Positions 58,701 through 64,000 of a stretch of DNA of 64,000 nt are shown here, one piece after another. Made by a program: the position numbers and the translations under genes. The stretch is from Lytechinus variegatus. Taxonomy: Eukaryota; Echinodermata; Echinoidea; Temnopleuroida; Toxopneustidae. The stretch's first letter is position 1, and each line of letters opens with the position of its first letter. Under the pieces are notes generated by a model, which did no database searches, was not told the DNA's origin, and worked only from the letters and a program-made list of their open reading frames with translations. The stretch lies in contig NC_054743.1 in the NCBI RefSeq assembly GCF_018143015.1, forward strand, positions 31,583,934-31,647,933, given 5' to 3'.

Positions 58701-61700
58701 AATAATAAAAAAACAAACGGGAACATTTGCACAATGTGGTACTTGTAACCCTCAGAAATACAAGAAACACTGTTGATTTCTTATCATTTTGTCTATTGTT
58801 AAAGCATTATAATAATTTTTTTCCTGATTGTGTTGGAAATGTTTCTTCCACATTTGTAAAACCAATGACACAAATTCTTTTTGTAAAGCCAAAAATTTTC
58901 TAGAAGGTCAAGTTTTACACAAATTTTGATTTTTGAACCAAGATAATTAATTTTGCAAAAATCCCTTTTGTGAGCCTTGGTCCAATTTATTGATCATTAT
59001 TGATTTGATTGCAATAAATATTGACATGAAATTTTAAGACCCATTTTAAGCATCACACTATAAATTCATGCTTGACTTAAATGTGCATTTATAAGTTGAT
59101 CATGTCGTCTGCAGAGAACTTCAATTTGCCCCCAAGAATGTTCAGAATGTATTTGGTTTTGTTAACTTTAATCTTTTACTATTTATTGGGAAGTAGAAGC
59201 TGATAAATTTATTGTTTTGAATATTATAATATTGCAATTCATTGACATATATTTGCTTTGATGCTTTTTATTGGTGACACTTGCTCCTCTGCAAAGTCAA
59301 ATTCTAACACCTGTTGTTAATCTTTGTGCCAGGGTATATGGAATCCCTGAAAATCTGCCTTCATTCCCATTGAACCCCTTACGAAATATCCGAGCAAATG
59401 TCAAAAAACTATAGTCTATCCTTGCTTATGCAGAGAGAAGGTTAAGTGTGTGGGTGCCACATCCATGTATCCGTCTAATTTTCTCGGTCACAGTCGAGTG
59501 TATGTACGTAGCTCCTCGTATGAGAATCTTAAAGAAGGAGAAGGAAATCAACATGCTGCGAGCAGTGGGCATCATCGAGTGTCCAGGATAGATGAACTAG
59601 TTTAAATAGTCACTTGATATAAAAGACACCGTCTGCTGCTTGAATAGGGAATCCTACGATTACCGGAATTTATATCTTCCGCCTAGAATTAGAGCGGGGG
59701 TGTTAATCTTGAGGGAGGCTAGCCATGGGATGGGTAGTAAGATTTGTCCACCTTTTGTTCGGTTATTGCTAGAAAAGGAGTTAAAAGATCTCAGCCGCTA
59801 TGAATATTCAACGAAAATGTGAATGATAAATAAAAAAAGTCCCCTTCCTAAATAACTTGAGGGAATACACCAAATTAATGTAAGAGATCGGCTACCGAAA
59901 CATCACCCATAAAACAAAGTTTTAACCTTCAGTATTGCAGTTAAGGTTTGAATGAGATTAATTAGCTACAAGGTCAGTTTTATTACAGTCAATTCTTTTG
60001 TGAAGATATAGTTTAGTTCGTTCCTGTATTTTGGTATGAATATTGTAGAGAATATATATTTTTGATGGATATTACACATTGTATGGTCCCTCTGACTGGT
60101 CAAGATAGTGCTATGACGGGGATTGAACCCTAATTCCAGTGATCTACCATCCCTTGTTGATGATAGGATGCCCCATCACACCACCTCTTGACCCTCTGAA
60201 TCTAGACAGACAGTACCCAGCTAGCTGTTTTAATCAAGACTTTATTTGCATCATTTCCCTCTCCCACTGTCGTCGAGAGCGAGCGTGCGTGCTGAATCCA
60301 AATCAGATCATCAGCCTAACCCAATTTCTTTTGGTCCGGGCCAACCCTCTAATGTCGGCTGGGGGTGCGGAGACACCACCCCATCCGTCCTTCCCCCATG
60401 CTTGGTCACGCCTCGCTGATTCACCCCCAATGTGTTTGATGGAAACGCTGTCTTAACTTCTTGATATGAAGATGGTTTAAAAGAGACCAGTCTTGCCTCC
60501 AGGCTTTTGGAGTGTTTGATTTCTTGAAATGTAATGTCTTGTTCAGGTGTGACAGCTTAAAACCAGACTGATGCAGTGCTTTGCAGAAGTTTTAGATTAC
60601 CAAGGATACTGATTAACGATACAGTAAATGTAGTGACAGACAGGGGGATGTTTGAAAATGGAGGGAGGGAGAAAGAGAAGGGGGATTGATAGGATGGGGA
60701 GGGAGGAAGGTTTTGGTCAAGAAAGAGAGAGAGAAAAGAGAAAGAAAGAATGTTAGAAAGGGATAGAGAGACCGAAAGATGGGGGAAAGGGGGAGGGGGA
60801 GAAAAGTGAACTTTAGGTAGAGTTTGATAAGGGGAGTGGTAAACATTGAGAGAGGGGAAGGGGGTTCAAAACAGGCAGGGTGATGCGTGTAGTGAGAAGA
60901 AGAGGAGGGACGAGAATAATCAAAATTTGAAGAGATTAAGAGGATTATTTTTCAATTAATAAACAAAATGGTGTTTTTTATCCAGGCAACAGGAAAACAA
61001 AGAAAAATGAAATTGGGCTAAATGAAAATTTCTGTTCACCCATATGCTTTGTTAATGTTATTTTCTCTTTATAGTAATAATATTCAATCAGAAAAAAAAT
61101 TCTCATATAGGAGCAGGAGAACATATGCATGCATGTTGATAAAAATCATACTATATTTCAGAAATATCTTGTTTTGTTTATGGTCGATCGATAGGTTCAT
61201 TGTCGTAAAGTTTTAGAGTCCTCACCTCACAGACTGACATTCATTAGAATTTCATTGACTAACATTCCTACTATTAATTACAATTGTATTTGATTTTAAT
61301 AAACAGCCATCATTTGAATTAATGAGCAACTGCATGCAAAATGCATTTTTTTTACAATCAATTTTTATTTGTTTATTTTTACAGTATGGTGCAACTTTGT
61401 CCACAAGTTTGGTAAGTGAATGCCATGCTTTTTTATCCTATAATAAGGAAATATACATTTTCTTTGACATTTGTATGACATATAGGTTTATAAAACAGAC
61501 ATTAATTGCTATTAATAATTTGGTGTTAGTTTCCTGTATGGAGAGACAATAGAATATTAATTATTTATGATAATAAATAGATATGTGAATTACATCTTAA
61601 TCAAATCAAACAGTGCTCAGAATAAGAAATGGAGGAGGGGATATGAATAGGCCCATAGACCGAAAAATATGTGGAGAAAGGAAATACAATCACAATAGAA

Positions 61701-62858
61701 ACTGTGAAAGGCATTACAATGGCATTACAATGAGACATATTACATTTTTTTCTTCAAAATTTGACTTTGGATACTATACATTTACACACTTACTTGTTAA
61801 TTTGTAATTCAGCGCTGAAACAAGCGGTTACCAGTGTAAATCTTTTGTGCAGATAAACCGATTTTTATATAGCTATATAAAAAAAATCTTACTGGTCTGA
61901 AGATGGAAAGTCCAGTATATTCGCTTGACAAAATATTTTGTAAAAGAGGGAATCATAGGAAGACGTTATCCTCCTCACTTATGTCAGATCCTCGCTTTTC
62001 ATCAGAAACAAATATAATCAAAATGTAATAACATTTCATTTCAGTCTGTAAACATCCAATAGTGCTTCCATGGAGGAGAAAAAAGGGTTTGATGAGTGAA
62101 AGATATTGAGTTTCGTGTGAAAGGGAAGAGATGGGGGTAGGTAGGTTGGTGGGAAGCTAATAATAACAGCGAGGGGGTTTGTAGAAATAATGTCGGTATC
62201 GAGCACTAGACCGGGTGGTTAGAGGAGCGAGCGATTTGATTTTACTCATCACAGACACAAGTTATGATCTCCTGGATCAACAAGTTTGTATTAGGCGTGA
62301 TGAGGGATGAGGTGATGCAATGGGCTGGATGTATGAAACAAGAGAGGACATAAAACTGCTCCTTGAGGGTTGACAGGCCAGGTTTGCTTTCTTCTGCAGA
62401 ATGCAGGAGTAATTTTGATGTGCACGGAATTCATTTTGTTATGACTTTGATTGTTTGAATATCAGTGGGGTGGACATAATTTTTTTTTGATAGGATTTTT
62501 ATAATTTTATCATCTTGTGGAGGCATGCTGTGCCCATTATCAATCCTAAAACTTTAAGACACCTTTTAGTGGTATAACCGTGATACAATTTTATAGCAAT
62601 ATTAAAATATGAGCATTTCCTTGATCTTGTATCCCATTGTAGGGGATGGTAACGTAGTTTCTATCTATGTAGGGTTATCTCTGCTATTCTACAATATTGC
62701 CAAGTTTAGACAGCATATTGTTTATAGAGAGATAGTTCATGATACACCTTCTACTTCAATAATTTCAATCTATTTATTTTAATATCAGACAACATACCTT
62801 CACCAATTCAATATTGTGGAAGATTTTTTTGAGGGAGAGGGGGACTTATGATATTTAT
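55800..62858. other. Long intron stretch without recognised elements
   Basis: No splice-flanked coding segment or terminal-repeat pair was found. CpG-bearing, more complex patches occur at 57600-57870 and 60260-60430. A purine-rich strand runs through 60640-60920. A 105-codon frame at 60139-60456 is not recognised. Confidence 0.4.
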
Positions 62859-63166
62859 AATAATAATAATCATAATATGTCCATTGATATAGCGCAGTTA
62901 CTATGTGCATATACTCAACTGCGCTTGATACTTGGTATCATTTTATTACCCCGGCTTTAGCTGAGCGGCCATATTAATAGGCGCTCAAAAGCGTTCAAGG
63001 AAAAATCCTACCGGGAACCCATTTACCTCACCTGGGTCGAGTGCAGCACAATGTGGATAAATTTCTTGCCGAAGGAAATTATCGGTACGCCATGGCTGGG
63101 ATTCGAACCCACGACCCTCTGTTTCAAAGTCCGGAGACTAATCCACTGGGCCACAACGCTCCACAA
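62859..63166 (-). mobile_element. tRNA-derived SINE, full-length, minus strand
   Basis: On the minus strand: A box TGGCCCAGTGG (complement at 63143-63153), B box GGTTCGAATCC (complement at 63099-63109), CACATTGTGCTGCACTCGAC body, AGCTAAAGCCGGGGTAATAA and a TTATTATTAT tail. Best-preserved head of the family in this window. Confidence 0.92.
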
Positions 63167-63347
63167 TTTATCTTCTACATCTGTGTGCAATGTGCATATC
63201 AAACAACGTTTATGTTAATATTGTATGTGTAGTACTGCTGCTGTGACATCTTGTCATGTTGTTCCACATAATTCTCCTTATGATATCAAGCCTATTTTTT
63301 TCTATATACCCTGTAGCCATGCTGCTATCTTAATACATGTATGCACA

Positions 63348-64000
63348 TTGGTATCAGTCCCAACCATTATTGATACACCCTGTGGTGTCTAAGAAAAGTG
63401 TAATCACTGTATGATGAGACAGTGGCCTCTTCATCAATAAGCTTTCCTGTATAGGTCAATGTGGTGGGTGTCATGTTGCTTATTGATACAAGTCCCAACC
63501 ATTATTGATAGTGTAATCACTGTATGATTAGACAGTGGCCTCTTCATCAATAAGCTTTCCTACATGTATATAGGTCAATGTGGTGGGGCTGTGTTGCTTA
63601 TCGATACAAGTCCCAATAATTTTTTATACACCCTGTACTGGTGCTGTCTTGATATAAAGTGTAATCACAGTATGATTAGACAGGAACCTCTTCATCAATA
63701 AACTTTCCTAGGTCACTGCGGTGGGTGTTATGTTGCTTATCGAACAAGTCCTCATAAATTTTGATACACCCAGTATAGGAGCTGTCTTGATTTAAAGTGT
63801 AATCACTGTCTGTAAGATTAGACATGAACCTCTTCATCAATAAGCTTTTTTAGGTCACTGCAGTGGGTGTAATGTTGCTTATTGATACAATGTTGCTTAT
63901 TGGTACAAGTCCCAATAATTTTTGATACACCCTGTACTGGTGCTGTCTTGATAAAGTGTTATGATGGTATGGACAGACAGGGACCTCTTCATAAATAAGC
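63348..64000 (+). repeat. Tandem repeat, ~113-155 bp unit, runs off the window
   Basis: The block GTAATCACTGTATGATTAGA followed by CCTCTTCATCAATAAGCTTT occurs five times. The CCTCTTCAT anchor is at 63426, 63539, 63687, 63829 and 63984, giving spacings of 113, 148, 142 and 155. GTTGCTTATTGATACAAGTC and ATACACCCTGTA recur between them. One unit has a local duplication of ATGTTGCTTATTG. The array continues beyond base 64000. Confidence 0.92.

Larger units (their letters stand above)
14452..64000 (+). other. Long first intron of the SAM-domain gene (at least 49.5 kb)
   Basis: No acceptor plus coding segment resembling the C-terminal half of a SAMD5-type protein was found downstream of 14457. The whole remainder is therefore interpreted as intron, running past the window. 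Most of the open frames of 60-150 codons in it overlap repeats or look random. Small nested genes or non-coding RNAs could be present but are not evident. Confidence 0.5.

Overview
The window looks like nuclear DNA of an echinoderm, most likely a sea urchin. It is AT-rich and intron-rich, coding sequence is very sparse, many small inverted-repeat transposons and tRNA-derived SINEs are present, and two palindromic octamers (TACATGTA and TAGGCCTA) recur throughout. The species call is inference from these traits, not from a marker gene. No operons, CRISPR arrays or other prokaryotic features are present.

Layout. (1) Bases 724-831 look like the last coding exon of a plus-strand gene whose body lies upstream. 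A polypyrimidine tract plus CAG acceptor precedes it, and a stop codon and AATAAA follow closely. Its C-terminus resembles the MIM1 tail of ESCRT-III (CHMP) proteins, but the assignment is tentative. (2) Bases 880-13450 are intergenic, with a GAT/GGT microsatellite, a dead LINE 3' end and several MITE or foldback elements. (3) Bases 13909-14451 are the clearest gene: the first coding exon (181 codons) of a SAM-domain protein most like vertebrate SAMD5. It ends at a consensus GTAAGT donor and has a candidate YY1-type promoter element 430 bp upstream. (4) From 14452 to the window end I see no further convincing exon. This is read as a first intron of at least 49.5 kb, though other genes could be hidden in it.

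The intron and the intergenic region are packed with repeats. I can delimit about 17 inverted-repeat families by matching their two ends, several with two to four copies. These include four copies of a 473-484 bp element whose tips are themselves 17-nt palindromes. Two copies, inverted to each other, of a roughly 0.5 kb element carry a stem of about 57 bp. There are two nested-insertion sites, a 450 bp palindrome built of degenerate ~20 bp units, and at least four SINE copies of one family. The 3' end of one SINE shares a 14-nt block and a TATTATT tail with the dead LINE at 4391-4672, which suggests a LINE/SINE partnership.

Coordinates of mobile elements are bounded by visible terminal repeats and are usually good to a few bases. 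Superfamily assignments are mostly left open because no transposase is encoded here.
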